Positions 54,588 to 63,878 of a DNA stretch of 64,000 nt are shown one piece after another (the stretch's first letter is position 1; every line of letters begins with the position of its first letter). The DNA comes from a bacterium (GTDB lineage: Bacteria; Pseudomonadota; Alphaproteobacteria; Caulobacterales; Hyphomonadaceae). Under the pieces are notes generated by a model. The model made no database searches. It worked only from the letters and a program-made list of their open reading frames with translations, and was not told where the DNA came from. Made by a program: the position numbers and the translations under genes. Location: NCBI GenBank assembly GCA_016125045.1, contig WGML01000002.1, positions 186,001-250,000 on the forward strand, given 5' to 3'.

Positions 54588-55237
54588 GGCGCGACGCTCC
54601 CACCGTCCGCCGCCGCTTCGTCGCTCGCCGGGTCTTCGCCAGAACGCGTCTCGATCGCGGCCGGGCCGAGCAGGGTCGACGTCCGGAACTTGGCCCATTC
54701 CTCGAACAGGCGCCTCGCCGTGCCGGGTTCGGTGTACCAGGCGCGCGGGCGCACCTCGCCGGACGCCACCGCATAGGGCTGGAAGTCCGCTTCCGGCATC
54801 GCGCGGGTCAATTCCAGCAGCGCCCGGTCCATATGGTAGTCCGACGTCACCACGATGATGCGGTTCAGCCCGTTTGCCCGCGCCCAGTCGGCGACCTCGG
54901 ATCCATTCCCCACCGTGGTCGTCGCTGATCGCCCGAGCGTCACGCAGCAGGTGATCCGCTCCGACGGCACGCCCGCGATCCCGGCGATGTCCATCGCCGT
55001 GGTGTCGGGGTGGACGCCCGAGATCAGCAGCGGCTTGTCGAGCGCGGCGGCAAGCTCCACCCCGGCCCGGATCCGTGCGTTGGAGGCTCCGGTCAGCGCC
55101 GCGACCCCGTCCGCCCGTTCCGGCGGCGACGGATCCCTCAGGGCGTCCGCGCGCGAGACAAACTGCAGGAAGTCCCAGCTCCCCGCGAGGACTCCGCCGA
55201 CCAGGATGACGCTGGCGATTCGGGTGAAGATGGTCAT
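54584..55237 (-). CDS. YdcF/DUF218 family envelope protein
   Basis: A 217-residue protein with one N-terminal membrane helix (ASVILVGGVLAGSWDFLQFV) and a DUF218 domain: GVAALTGASNARIRAGVELA, LLISGVHPDT, and IIVVTSDYHMDRALLELTRA with the conserved Asp/His. Family members (ElyC, SanA) act in envelope maintenance, some on undecaprenyl-phosphate use. Coupled to plsC and seven bases from ftsX. Confidence 0.88.
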   Translation of the reverse strand: MTIFTRIASVILVGGVLAGSWDFLQFVSRADALRDPSPPERADGVAALTGASNARIRAGVELAAALDKPLLISGVHPDTTAMDIAGIAGVPSERITCCVTLGRSATTTVGNGSEVADWARANGLNRIIVVTSDYHMDRALLELTRAMPEADFQPYAVASGEVRPRAWYTEPGTARRLFEEWAKFRTSTLLGPAAIETRSGEDPASDEAAADGGSVAP

Positions 55238-55244
55238 ATGTGCA

Positions 55245-56114
55245 TCAGACCATCTCGTGCAGCGATCGCAAGACCGTCAGGCGCGCCGCGAGCATCGCCG
55301 CCGCACCCGCCAGCACCGGCGTCGCCGCCAGAATCGCACCATCCGCGACAGAAAGCGACAGCTGCGGCAGGAGCCAGATCCGGTCGTCCGCCTGTTTCAG
55401 CGCAAACAGGATGAACGCCGCCGCCGCGAAGGCGAGCAGCGCCCCGAGCGCGCCGGCCTGCGCGCCCAGCATCAGAAACCGGCGCTCGAACAGCGACGAG
55501 ATGAACCCGTCCCGCGCGCCGGTGAGGTGCAGCACCTCCACCACATCCTTGCGCGTCAGGAGCGCGGCGTGCGTCGCAAACGCAATCACCGCGATCGCCG
55601 TCCCGGACAACAGGCCCACCGCGACGAGCGCGATCAGGCCCGCAAACTCCGTCGCGCGGTTGACCCCCGACGACCAGCGCGCGTGATCGTCGACCTCAAC
55701 ATCAAGCCCCGCCGCCGACAGCCGCGCCCCGAGATCCGCCGCGGCGGAGACGGCTTCGGGCGCAGCTTCCGCCGCGATCAGATGCGGCAGCGGCAGATCG
55801 TCCGGCACCCCCGCCGCGCCGAGCCATGGCGCGAGCAGCGCTTCGGCGTCCGACCGGGTGAGCAGACGCGCCGACACGATACCGGGCGCCGCCATGGCGA
55901 TGCGTTCGGCCTCCGCCGCGTTCGCGTCATCGCCGACCACCCGCACCGTGATCTGCCCGGCCACACGCTCGGTCCAGCCGTCCGCCGCCGCATAGGCCGC
56001 CCGCGCCGACAGGGCCGCCAGCGCCGCGAGGAAGCACAGCGCGCACACCACGAAGAACAGCGCCGCATCGCGGGCGTCCTCGCGCGGCAGCAGCGGTCCG
56101 GCCGTGATCGTCAT
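55245..56114 (-). CDS. ftsX: Cell division ABC transporter permease FtsX
   Basis: A 289-residue membrane protein: a first helix near residues 15-40, a periplasmic domain of about 120 residues, and three C-terminal helices (FAGLIALVAVGLLSGTAIAV; LGAQAGALGALLAFAAAAFI; ILAATPVLAGAAAMLAA). With FtsE it controls periplasmic murein hydrolases at the septum. The sequence is divergent, as usual for FtsX. The start overlaps the ftsE stop by four bases. Confidence 0.93.
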   Translation of the reverse strand: MTITAGPLLPREDARDAALFFVVCALCFLAALAALSARAAYAAADGWTERVAGQITVRVVGDDANAAEAERIAMAAPGIVSARLLTRSDAEALLAPWLGAAGVPDDLPLPHLIAAEAAPEAVSAAADLGARLSAAGLDVEVDDHARWSSGVNRATEFAGLIALVAVGLLSGTAIAVIAFATHAALLTRKDVVEVLHLTGARDGFISSLFERRFLMLGAQAGALGALLAFAAAAFILFALKQADDRIWLLPQLSLSVADGAILAATPVLAGAAAMLAARLTVLRSLHEMV

Positions 56115-56833
56115 GACTCCGCCTCCGTGCGATCAGCCGCCGCCTCGCGCGACACCAGCCCGTTCGACAGCCGCAGCAGGTCGCCATTCCACCGGCGCAC
56201 CAGCGACACATCATGAGTCGCGATCAAAAGCGTTGTGTTCAGGCGCTTGTTCAGCTCCCCGAACAGCCGCATCAGACGGTCGCCCATCTCCCGGTCCACA
56301 TTGCCGGTCGGTTCATCCGCTATGATCAGGTCCGGTTTCACCACGAGCGCCCGCGCGATCGCCACGCGTTGCTGCTCCCCGCCCGACAGCGTAGGCGGCT
56401 TGGCGTGCAGTCTGTCGCCAAGCCCCACCCAGCGCAGCAGCTCGACCACATCGTCGCGATAGCGCTTCTCGACATCACCCGCGACCCGCAGCGGCAGCGA
56501 GACATTCTCATACGCGGTCAGATGATCGAGCAGCCGGAATTCCTGAAACACCACCCCGATCCGTCGCCGCAGGCGCGCCCGCCCCGCACGGTCGAGCCGG
56601 CTGGTGTTCACCCCGAACAGCGCCACCTCTCCCCCCGTTGGGCGCAGCGCCAGATAGGCGAGCCGGAGCAGGGTGGACTTGCCGGCCCCGGACGGCCCGG
56701 TGAGAAAGGTGAACGAGCCCGGCGCAAGCACCAGCGACGCCTCCGACAAGACTACCGTCGGACCATAGCTCAGGCTGACCCGGTCAAATCTCACCGAGTT
56801 CTCATCAAGCGATATGGTCTGACGGTCTTTCAT
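56111..56833 (-). CDS. ftsE: Cell division ATP-binding protein FtsE
   Basis: A 240-residue ABC ATPase. Walker A is GPSGAGKST, the signature [15 protein letters not shown], Walker [13 protein letters not shown] and the switch His in [11 protein letters not shown]. It partners FtsX. The N-terminal [19 protein letters not shown] stretch is typical. It is divergent from the DUF3426 protein at 56965. Confidence 0.97.
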   Translation of the reverse strand: MKDRQTISLDENSVRFDRVSLSYGPTVVLSEASLVLAPGSFTFLTGPSGAGKSTLLRLAYLALRPTGGEVALFGVNTSRLDRAGRARLRRRIGVVFQEFRLLDHLTAYENVSLPLRVAGDVEKRYRDDVVELLRWVGLGDRLHAKPPTLSGGEQQRVAIARALVVKPDLIIADEPTGNVDREMGDRLMRLFGELNKRLNTTLLIATHDVSLVRRWNGDLLRLSNGLVSREAAADRTEAES

Positions 56834-56964
56834 CGGCGCGCTGATCGACGGCGTGTCCCCATTCGCCCGGCTTTGTTCTATATTTCACGCACGAAGTGAT
56901 TCCGATAGGCCCAAACGCCAGCCGCTCGCCGCTGGCCGTCAGGACAACCCGCAATGGTCGGCCC

Positions 56965-57897
56965 ATGATCCTTGTTTGCCCCTCTTGCGAGACACGGTAC
57001 TTCGCCGACGACGCGTCCGTCGGAAAGGAGGGCCGCAAGGTCCGGTGCGCCGCGTGCGGTCATTCCTGGTTCGCCAAGCCGGACGGCGGCGGCGAGGAGG
57101 AGTCCGGCGGTCTCTCGCGCGAACAGGTGGAGCGCCTGCGCAAGGCCGCCGTGGCGAACGCCCAGCCGTCCGGGCCGCACGCCGAATTCCGCGCCCGCGA
57201 AATGGCCCGGCGGAAGCGTAACCGGGTCATCGCCGCCGGCATCGCCTGGGGGGCGGGCGCACTCGTCTTCGCCGGCGCGGCCGCCGCTGCGCTCACCTTT
57301 CGCAATCAGGTGGCGAACGTCTTCCCCAGCACCGCGTCAGCCTACAAGATCGTCGGTCTGGAGGTGAACCGTTTCGGCCTCGAACTCTCGGGCGTCGAGG
57401 GCAAGCGCAGCTTTGAGGGCACGACGCCGGTTCTCACCGTCACCGGGGTTGCGACCAATTCGGGAACCACCGACCGCACGGCGCCGCTGGTCCGCATCGC
57501 GCTTCTTGATGAGGCCGGCGAGGAGCTTCACGCCTGGACCGACCGGCTCGACGCCGCGAGGATCGCGGCCGGCGCCAGCGCCGGCTTCTCCTCACGGGTC
57601 GTGGATCCGCCGCTGGAGACGGTCCGCCTCGCCGTCACGTTCGCCGAAGCCGGTCCGGATGAAACGCCGGATGCGCTTCATGCGGTCGACGGCGTCCACA
57701 CCGATGCGCCCGCGGGCCCCGGGGCCGGGCATGAAACGGGTCCCGGCGCCGGCCCCGACGCCGATCATGCTTCGGATGGAGCGGCCGATCACGCGTCCGG
57801 CCAGGGAACGGATCACGGCGCAGGCGAGGCCCCGGCCGCGCCTGCCGCAGCTCCGCCAGCCGCTGATGACCTTGCGGCGGGGGGCGAGCATCACTGA
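56965..57897 (+). CDS. MJ0042/DUF3426 zinc-ribbon membrane protein
   Basis: About 310 residues from the ATG at 56965. The N-terminal MJ0042 zinc ribbon has CPSCETRYFADDASVGKEGR then CAACGHSWF (two CxxC). One membrane helix (VIAAGIAWGAGALVFAGAAA) follows near residue 95, then a DUF3426 beta domain to about residue 240. The tail of some 65 residues is Gly/Ala/His/Asp-rich (GAGHETGPGAGPDADHASDG). The gene is next to ftsE in most alphaproteobacteria; its function is unknown. The last 32 bp overlap the next gene. Confidence 0.88.
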   Translation: MILVCPSCETRYFADDASVGKEGRKVRCAACGHSWFAKPDGGGEEESGGLSREQVERLRKAAVANAQPSGPHAEFRAREMARRKRNRVIAAGIAWGAGALVFAGAAAAALTFRNQVANVFPSTASAYKIVGLEVNRFGLELSGVEGKRSFEGTTPVLTVTGVATNSGTTDRTAPLVRIALLDEAGEELHAWTDRLDAARIAAGASAGFSSRVVDPPLETVRLAVTFAEAGPDETPDALHAVDGVHTDAPAGPGAGHETGPGAGPDADHASDGAADHASGQGTDHGAGEAPAAPAAAPPAADDLAAGGEHH

Positions 57898-58417
57898 TCC
57901 CGTCTTCGAGACGCTCCTGACGCCTCAGGAGATCGAGGCGCGCGTCGCCGCCCTGGCCGACCGCCTCGCCCCCGAGCTTGCCGGCGCGCGCTGGGTCGCG
58001 GTCGTCATCCTCCTCGGCGCCACCCCCTTCGCCGCCGATCTCATGCGCGCGCTCGCCATGCGGGGCGTTGATGTCGGCTTTGATGCGCTCTGGCTTGAAA
58101 GCTACCGCGACGCGCGCCAGTCGAGCGGCCGGGTCGTCGTCAGGGCGGATGTGTCGAGATCAGTGTCCGGCGCCGGCGTCCTCCTCATCGACGACGTGTT
58201 CGACAGCGGCCGCACGATTTCCTTTGCGCGCTCCCACATGCTCGCCAAGGGCGCCGCCGCCGTGAAGTCCTGCGTCTTCGCCCGCAAGCCGGACGCAGCG
58301 GTCGAGGGGCTCGACTACTGGGCCTATGATGCGCCCGCCCGCTTCCTTGTCGGCTATGGCATGGATGATTCCGGTCGGTGGCGCGGGCTCCCCTATCTCG
58401 GCGTCGTTCCGGATTAG
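57866..58417 (+). CDS. hpt: Hypoxanthine phosphoribosyltransferase
   Basis: 183 residues from the ATG at 57866. The PRPP-binding loop is VLLIDDVFDSGRTISFARSH. WVAVVILLGATPFAADLMRA and LDYWAYDAPARFLVGYGMDD fit HPRT-type enzymes that salvage hypoxanthine or guanine. The ATG lies inside the previous gene without a clear ribosome binding site, so coupled translation or a slightly later non-ATG start is possible. Confidence 0.85.
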   Translation: MTLRRGASITDPVFETLLTPQEIEARVAALADRLAPELAGARWVAVVILLGATPFAADLMRALAMRGVDVGFDALWLESYRDARQSSGRVVVRADVSRSVSGAGVLLIDDVFDSGRTISFARSHMLAKGAAAVKSCVFARKPDAAVEGLDYWAYDAPARFLVGYGMDDSGRWRGLPYLGVVPD

Positions 58418-58431
58418 ACGCCGCGCTCCTC

Positions 58432-58532
58432 ACGCCACGCCCAAAACCGCGACGAGCACCCGCCCACAAACCAGAGGCCGCGCCCCTGATCGAACAGGAA
58501 CGCGGCCCCGGTTTCAGTCCTCGGCGTGGCGT
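58432..58532. repeat. Nested inverted repeats between convergent genes
   Basis: Outer arms ACGCCACGCC (58432-58441) and GGCGTGGCGT (58523-58532) are perfect 10-mers. Inner arms GGCCGCG (58476-58482) and CGCGGCC (58501-58507) form a second stem. They fill the gap between hpt and the convergent lipoprotein gene and may act as a bidirectional terminator, although no clear T-run follows. Confidence 0.45.
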
Positions 58533-58562
58533 CGTCCGCCCGCCCGCAGGCGAGCGGTCCGA

Positions 58563-60572
58563 TCAGTCCTCCTGCTGCACGTCACGGGTGCGGCGCGCGA
58601 AGCCGGAGGCTTCAAACTCCGCGGCGTTGAGCGCGCCGTCGCCATCGGTGTCGAGCGCCGGGAACTTGTCCTTGAGCGACAGGGCCCGTCCGCGCAGTTC
58701 GGCAAGCTCGATCTTGCCGTTCTGGTTGTCGTCGAGCGCGCCGCGCATCACCGAGCCGACGAGTTCGGTCTGCAGATCGTTGCGGACATTGCTCGACGTC
58801 TCGTCGACCCAGCGATAGTTCACCCGGAAATACATCATCTCCTCGTGCGTCTGCAGGCCCGACTTCACAACGCTCTGCGGATCGGGGTTCGCGCGATTGT
58901 GGACCGAGTTGTCATAGACCCAATGCGCGATCAGCTTCGTCCCGGCCGGGATGCGCAAGGGCTCGACCAGATCGTAGTCGCGCTGCCAGTTGAAGTCATA
59001 CTTCGGCAGCGACAGCAGGATTTCCCGCTTTCCATCCGGATAGAGCGCCTCCAGCTCCACATTCTGGCCGCGCAGGTGGGCGTGCGGATAAAGCGTGTAG
59101 AGGATCGCATCGGCCGGGAATTCCAGATAGGCGGTCTCCTCATGCCGCTGGGCGCCCGCCGGAATTTCGAGTGCGAAGTCTGAAATCACCGCCGACCGCT
59201 TGATGAATTCCGGCGTCTTGTCGTGGAACCAGAAGCCGACCTTGGTGGCGTCGGTCGCGACCTTGCCGGTCGTTGTGTAGTGCATCGAGAAGCGATAGGC
59301 GCCGCCGGCCGGGATGGGTGCGCCCCAGCCGTCCGCCATCACCTGCGCCTGCGCGCCGGGCGTATAGCTGCCCACCGAACCGCCTGGCAGCATCGACTGC
59401 GATTCGCCGTCCTTGATATGGCTCGATGTCACGTGGTGCACCACGGCGAGGTCGCCGGGCTTCACCGACACCGCGCGCAGCCACTTGTCTTCCTTGAACG
59501 GGTTCTTGATGGTCGGGTACTGGTATTCGACGATCCCCGTCGCCGGCACCTCGAACGCCGGAATGTCGACGATATAGTCCGGCGGCCCAAGCTCCGCCGG
59601 CCAGTCGGAGGCGACCGTGACATGATCGGCGAGCGGGTCGGAGCCCGTTCCGCGCGGGGCGCCGGCCTCGATCCAGTGCACGAGCGTCTTGATCTCCTCG
59701 CCGGAAAGCGACTGATCTTCCTTGAACGTCCCGATGTGCGGGTCGGCGAAATAGGGCGGCATCCGGTCTGTGCGGATGGTCTCGCGGATCATCGGGGCGA
59801 AGCCCTTGATCACCTCATAGCTTGTCATCGCGAACGGACCGATGCCGCCCGCCTGGTGGCAGGTCACGCACTTGGCCTGGATGATCGGCGCGACTTCCTT
59901 CTCGTAGGAGATTGACTGGAACGACGCCTTGTTGTCCCGCTCCGGGAAGGCGATCGTCGCGCCTGGGGCCGTCAGCGACACCGGCTCAACCTTCGCCCCC
60001 GCCAGCAGCGCATCCAGCGTGTCCGCGACATGCGCCGTCTTCACGCGCGCCTTGAGTTTCGGCTTCGCCTTCATGAACCGGTCGTCGATCGGGCCGTGAT
60101 AGGCGATCTTCATCGTCTTGGGCTGGATCACGAACGCTTCGCCGTCGCGGGCGACGCCGAGCTGTTCGCCGACGAGCTGCTGCTCGTCCATCAGCACGGG
60201 AAGGTCGACCCCGAGGCTGGCCATCTCCGCGACCACCGCGTCGCGATCATCCTCCAGCGATGAGTTGAGCATGTAGAACAGCACGCCCTTGTCGGCGTAG
60301 GCGGCCTTCAGGTCGGCGAGCGCCGCCGCCGCCGCGCGGGAGGTCTCTGATCCGTTGGTCTGCGACACCAGCACGATCGCCGGCGCATAGCGGTAATAGC
60401 CGAGCTCGTGCGCCTTGCGGTTGTGGTCGACGAGCTGGAAATTATCGACGGGCTTTGCAAGGTCCACCAGGGCGGACGGGGCGCCCGCCGCCGAAGCCTC
60501 CTTGCCGGAACATCCCGCGACCGAGGCCGCCATGACCAGCGCCATGGCCGTGCCGAACAGCACCTGCTTCAT
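58563..60572 (-). CDS. Multidomain lipoprotein: redoxin-like, haem, copper-monooxygenase-like and EF-hand regions
   Basis: From the ATG at 60572 (GGGAGAGAG upstream), 669 residues. A lipobox ASVAGC anchors it. Residues about 35-175 resemble a thioredoxin/AhpC fold without an obvious CxxC. Near residue 235 is a haem c motif CVTCHQ in VAPIIQAKCVTCHQAGGIGP. Then come His-rich motifs resembling copper type II ascorbate-dependent monooxygenases (VVHHVTSSHI, RFSMHYTTTGK, YPHAHLRGQN, HEEMMYFRVNYRW). Two EF-hands end the protein (DDNQNGKIELAE; DTDGDGALNAAE). A periplasmic redox enzyme is inferred; the substrate is unknown. Confidence 0.8.
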   Translation of the reverse strand: MKQVLFGTAMALVMAASVAGCSGKEASAAGAPSALVDLAKPVDNFQLVDHNRKAHELGYYRYAPAIVLVSQTNGSETSRAAAAALADLKAAYADKGVLFYMLNSSLEDDRDAVVAEMASLGVDLPVLMDEQQLVGEQLGVARDGEAFVIQPKTMKIAYHGPIDDRFMKAKPKLKARVKTAHVADTLDALLAGAKVEPVSLTAPGATIAFPERDNKASFQSISYEKEVAPIIQAKCVTCHQAGGIGPFAMTSYEVIKGFAPMIRETIRTDRMPPYFADPHIGTFKEDQSLSGEEIKTLVHWIEAGAPRGTGSDPLADHVTVASDWPAELGPPDYIVDIPAFEVPATGIVEYQYPTIKNPFKEDKWLRAVSVKPGDLAVVHHVTSSHIKDGESQSMLPGGSVGSYTPGAQAQVMADGWGAPIPAGGAYRFSMHYTTTGKVATDATKVGFWFHDKTPEFIKRSAVISDFALEIPAGAQRHEETAYLEFPADAILYTLYPHAHLRGQNVELEALYPDGKREILLSLPKYDFNWQRDYDLVEPLRIPAGTKLIAHWVYDNSVHNRANPDPQSVVKSGLQTHEEMMYFRVNYRWVDETSSNVRNDLQTELVGSVMRGALDDNQNGKIELAELRGRALSLKDKFPALDTDGDGALNAAEFEASGFARRTRDVQQED

Positions 60573-60630
60573 CTCTCTCTCCCGCGTACTTTTGTTTTTC
60601 TGGGGCCGGTAAGCCTGATTACGCGGAAGA

Positions 60631-60659
60631 AATATCCCGAAAGCCACGCGTCAAGTCAA
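60631..60659 (-). promoter_or_regulatory. Sigma-70-type promoter of the multidomain lipoprotein gene
   Basis: On the minus strand, TTGACT (60659-60654) and GATATT (60636-60631) are 17 bp apart. TTGACT differs from consensus by one base. The expected start near 60624 leaves a leader of about 52 nt. It begins directly after the iorB terminator stem. Confidence 0.6.
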
Positions 60660-60688
60660 CCGCGCCCGATGACTGACATCGGGCGCGG
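60660..60688 (-). terminator. Hairpin terminator after iorB
   Basis: Arms 60660-60671 and 60677-60688 (core CGCGCCCGATG / CATCGGGCGCG) form a perfect 12-pair stem with a five-base loop, 42 bp past the iorB stop. The following TTGACTTG is a poor T-run, so termination may be partial or Rho-assisted. Confidence 0.6.
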
Positions 60689-60730
60689 AGACTTCGGTTT
60701 CGATCACAATTGGCCGAAACTGTGCTTCGG

Positions 60731-63052
60731 TCAGGTCCAGCGAAGACTTGACGTAACGACAGGCAGCTGGCGGATCCGCTTGCCGGTCGCCGCGAAGATC
60801 GCATTCGTCACCGCCGGCGGAGCGGGCGGCAGGGCCGGCTCCCCGAGACCCGTCGGCGCGTTGTCCGTGATGTGGAAGTGCACATCAACGTCCGGCGCCT
60901 GGTTGATCCGGATCAGCGGCATGTCGAAGAAGTTCGCCTGCTTCGTGCGGCCGTTTTCGATCGTGATCGTCTGAAGCATCTCGCCGACGCCGTCGATCAC
61001 CGATCCCTCGGCCTGGTTCGCCGCGCCCGTGGGATTGATGACATGCTTTCCGATGTCGCCGACCACCCACACCTTCTGCACGCGCCACTGGCCGCTCGGC
61101 TCCACCTTCACCTTGGCGACGTGCGCGAAATAGCCGAGGTGCGAGTAGTAGAACGCAACGCCCATGCCCGTGCCCTTGGGCAGCGAGGTGCGGTTCGCCC
61201 AGCCGGACCGTTCTCCGACCAGCTTGACCACGTCATACATGCGCTGGGCGCTAAATCCGCCCGCCGCCGGACCCTCCGTCTGCGCCGAGAGCAGCTCCAG
61301 CCGGAACGCCAGCGGATCCTTGCCGGCCGCGTGCGCCACCTCGTCCAGGAAGGACTGGTAGGCGAAGCACACGCCATTGCTCTCCGGCGCCCGCAAGGGG
61401 CCGGTCGGCACGCCGAACTCGATCATCGACATGCCGTAGGAATGGGCCGGAATGAACCCCGCCGGAAACTCCGCCGGCGACAGCTGGGCGCTGTTGGCCG
61501 GGCGCGTCCCGCGCTTGAACGTGACGAAATGGTTCGTCATCGCGGTCATCGCGCCCGCCTTGTCCAGCGCCGCCTTGAAGTTGTGATAGCCGCCCGGACG
61601 ATAATGGTCGTGGCGCATGTCGTCTTCGCGCGTCCACAGCAGTTTCACGGGATGGCCGGAATGCTTCGCGATCGCCGCCGCCTGCGCCATGTAGTCGTTC
61701 GCAAGCCGCCGTCCGAAGCCGCCGCCGGCGCGGATCATGTGGATCTTGATCGCGCTCTGCTCGACGCCGAGCACCTTCGCCACGAGGCCGCGGCCCGGCT
61801 CCGGGAGCTGGGTGGTCGACCAGAACTCCGCCGTGCCGTCGGCGTTGATCCGCGCCGTGCAGTTCTGCGGTTCGAGCGTCGCGTGCGGCAGGAACGGGTA
61901 GGAATAGCTTGCTTCCACCGTCTTCGCCGCCGCCTTCATCGCGGCCGCGACATCGCCCTTCTCGTTGAGCACCGACTGCGGCGCCCCCTTGGCGAGCTCC
62001 GCCGCCTTGGCGTCGAACCCGGCGCTCGAATCGGTCCGGGACGCACCCTCGTCCCACACCACTTTCAGCACCTTCTCGCGCGCTGTCTTCGCCGTCCACC
62101 AATCGTCCGCGACGATGGCGACGCCGTCGAGCAGGCCGAGATTGGTGCCATCGATCAGCGGCGCGAGGTCATCACCCACCTGGCGCACGATGAACGCGTC
62201 CACCACGCCCGGCACGGCCTTCACCTCGTCGAGGTTCGCCGACACGACCTTGCCGCCCCACACGCCGCACTGCTCGAACACGGCGTACTTCATGCCCGGA
62301 ACGACCATGTCGATGCCGAACATCGGCTCGCCGCGAACGATGCGGGGCGTGTCCCACTGCTTCACCGACTTGCCGATGATGCGGAAGCTCGCCTCGTCCT
62401 TCAGCGCCACGGTCTTCATCATCTCGTCGTCGGGCGCGGGCAGGGCGGCGGCGGCCGTCGCAAGCTCGCCATAGGTCGCCCGCCGGTTCGATGCGGCGTG
62501 GATCACCACGCTCGGTCCCGTCGTCAGCTCGCCCACCGGGACGCCCCATGTCTGCGCCGCGGCCTGCAGCAGAACCTGACGCGTCGCCGCGCCGAGCCTG
62601 CGCAGCGGCAGCCAGGTGGAGGGGGTCGCGCGGCTTCCGCCGGCGAACTGCATCCCGCCCGATGCGGCCGTGCCGTAGAGCGCGGCGTCCGCCATCGCTT
62701 GTTCGATGTCGACCGCCGACCAGTCCGCGTCGAGTTCCTCGGCGATCAGCATCGGGAGCATGGTTTTCACGCCCTGGCCGATTTCCGGGTTCTTCGCCAT
62801 GATCCGGATCTTTCCGGTCGGCGAGATCGCCACGAAGGCGTTGATCTCTTCAAGCGGCGCGGGTGGGGCGGCCGGAGCCGTCGCCAGCGTCGCCGCGCCG
62901 TCCGTGTCCGTCGGCGTCGCGCAGGCCGCGAGCGACAGCATCAGCCCGCCGCCCGCGGCGGCGCCGATCTTCAGGAAGGTTCGCCGCGATGCATCCACCG
63001 GGGCTGTTGCGGGGGCGCCGTTATCGGCGCCGAAAGGCGTATCCAGCGGCAT
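60731..63052 (-). CDS. Molybdenum hydroxylase large subunit (IorB-like, aldehyde/isoquinoline oxidoreductase)
   Basis: A 773-residue molybdopterin-binding subunit of the xanthine oxidase family. A twin-arginine signal (SRRTFLKIGAAAGGGLMLSL) ends in an AAC lipobox-like site. Core motifs: AGGGFGRRLANDYMAQAAAI, GPLRAPESNGVCFAYQSFLD and the late TGLGEPALPPAPPAVTNAIF with the catalytic Glu. The enzyme hydroxylates an N-heterocycle or oxidises an aldehyde in the periplasm, with electrons passing to the iron-sulfur subunit and cytochrome c. The exact substrate is unknown. It starts three bases after the iorA stop. Confidence 0.92.
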   Translation of the reverse strand: MPLDTPFGADNGAPATAPVDASRRTFLKIGAAAGGGLMLSLAACATPTDTDGAATLATAPAAPPAPLEEINAFVAISPTGKIRIMAKNPEIGQGVKTMLPMLIAEELDADWSAVDIEQAMADAALYGTAASGGMQFAGGSRATPSTWLPLRRLGAATRQVLLQAAAQTWGVPVGELTTGPSVVIHAASNRRATYGELATAAAALPAPDDEMMKTVALKDEASFRIIGKSVKQWDTPRIVRGEPMFGIDMVVPGMKYAVFEQCGVWGGKVVSANLDEVKAVPGVVDAFIVRQVGDDLAPLIDGTNLGLLDGVAIVADDWWTAKTAREKVLKVVWDEGASRTDSSAGFDAKAAELAKGAPQSVLNEKGDVAAAMKAAAKTVEASYSYPFLPHATLEPQNCTARINADGTAEFWSTTQLPEPGRGLVAKVLGVEQSAIKIHMIRAGGGFGRRLANDYMAQAAAIAKHSGHPVKLLWTREDDMRHDHYRPGGYHNFKAALDKAGAMTAMTNHFVTFKRGTRPANSAQLSPAEFPAGFIPAHSYGMSMIEFGVPTGPLRAPESNGVCFAYQSFLDEVAHAAGKDPLAFRLELLSAQTEGPAAGGFSAQRMYDVVKLVGERSGWANRTSLPKGTGMGVAFYYSHLGYFAHVAKVKVEPSGQWRVQKVWVVGDIGKHVINPTGAANQAEGSVIDGVGEMLQTITIENGRTKQANFFDMPLIRINQAPDVDVHFHITDNAPTGLGEPALPPAPPAVTNAIFAATGKRIRQLPVVTSSLRWT

Positions 63053-63055
63053 CGA

Positions 63056-63535
63056 TCAGGCCTCCCGTGTGTCGGCTGTGGGCAGTCCGGCGGCCGTCTT
63101 GATGGCCTTGCGGATGCGAACATAGGTGGCGCAGCGGCAGGCGTTGCCGGCCATCGCGTCGTCGATCTGGCGGTCGGTCGGCTTCGGCGTGGTCGAGAGC
63201 AGCGCGGTGGCCGCCATCACCTGGCCGGCCTGGCAGTAGCCGCACTGCGGCACGTCGACTTCGACCCAGGCCGCCTGCACCGCCCGTCCGGTCGGCGAGT
63301 CGCCGACCGCCTCGATGGTGGTCACCACCCCGGCGCCGACGCTCGAGATCGGCGTGACGCACGAGCGCGCGGGCGCGCCGTCGATGTGCACCGTGCACGC
63401 CCCACAGGAGGCGACGCCGCAACCGAACTTCGTGCCCTTCAGCTCGAGCTTGTCCCGCAACACCCACAACAGGGGCATGTCGCCTGGGACGTCGACCGTC
63501 TGGGTCTTGCCGTTGACATTGATCGTGAAGGCCAT
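63056..63535 (-). CDS. (2Fe-2S)-binding small subunit (IorA-like)
   Basis: 159 residues from the ATG at 63535. The plant-type cluster is bound by [15 protein letters not shown] plus a later Cys, and the second cluster by [13 protein letters not shown] and [14 protein letters not shown]. It passes electrons from the molybdenum site of the large subunit. It has no export signal of its own, which fits co-export with the Tat-signalled large subunit. Confidence 0.94.
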   Translation of the reverse strand: MAFTINVNGKTQTVDVPGDMPLLWVLRDKLELKGTKFGCGVASCGACTVHIDGAPARSCVTPISSVGAGVVTTIEAVGDSPTGRAVQAAWVEVDVPQCGYCQAGQVMAATALLSTTPKPTDRQIDDAMAGNACRCATYVRIRKAIKTAAGLPTADTREA

Positions 63536-63878
63536 GTTTTGAGCTCCGCGGGGTTTCTCTGGGGACGATCGCCGTCCCACCCCTTCTTCAGCCTGTTCTT
63601 CCGCCCGTTTAGGTCCCGGCCGAGATCGGTTCAGCCAGGGTTTGGTCCGGCCCTCCAAGGCGGGCCGAGGTCTCTTCGCGCCAGAGCCCCTCCGTTAGGG
63701 TCTCAAGACGAGACTCTCTACACGCGGGGAAGCGTTCGGCAAGCCGTCGCAACCCCTCAGGGAACCGCTTGCGCAACCCCGCGCCCGCGCCTCCGCGTCC
63801 CAGTGATAACCCGAACATTACGATCCGCCAATCAAACTTAAGTGCGCACCGTCACCGCTCGTCCGGGCTCCCTTGCTC
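63536..63878. other. 343-bp intergenic region between cytochrome c and iorA
   Basis: No supported gene lies here. Short frames exist but lack family features or ribosome binding sites. A weak minus-strand promoter-like pair, TTGGCG (63831-63826) and TATCAC (63808-63803) with 17 bp between, may serve iorAB. No terminator for the cytochrome gene was clear. Confidence 0.4.

Noticed and set aside
57780-57897. Ala/Gly/His/Asp-rich tail of the DUF3426 protein as a frameshift product
   Set aside because: The frame is open to a normal stop, and low-complexity tails are common in this family; the overlap with hpt is short.
60872-63841. A 989-codon open frame on the plus strand opposite iorB and iorA
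   Set aside because: It mirrors the high-GC codon pattern of the well-supported minus-strand hydroxylase genes, is rich in Arg/His, and has no domain or ribosome binding site.
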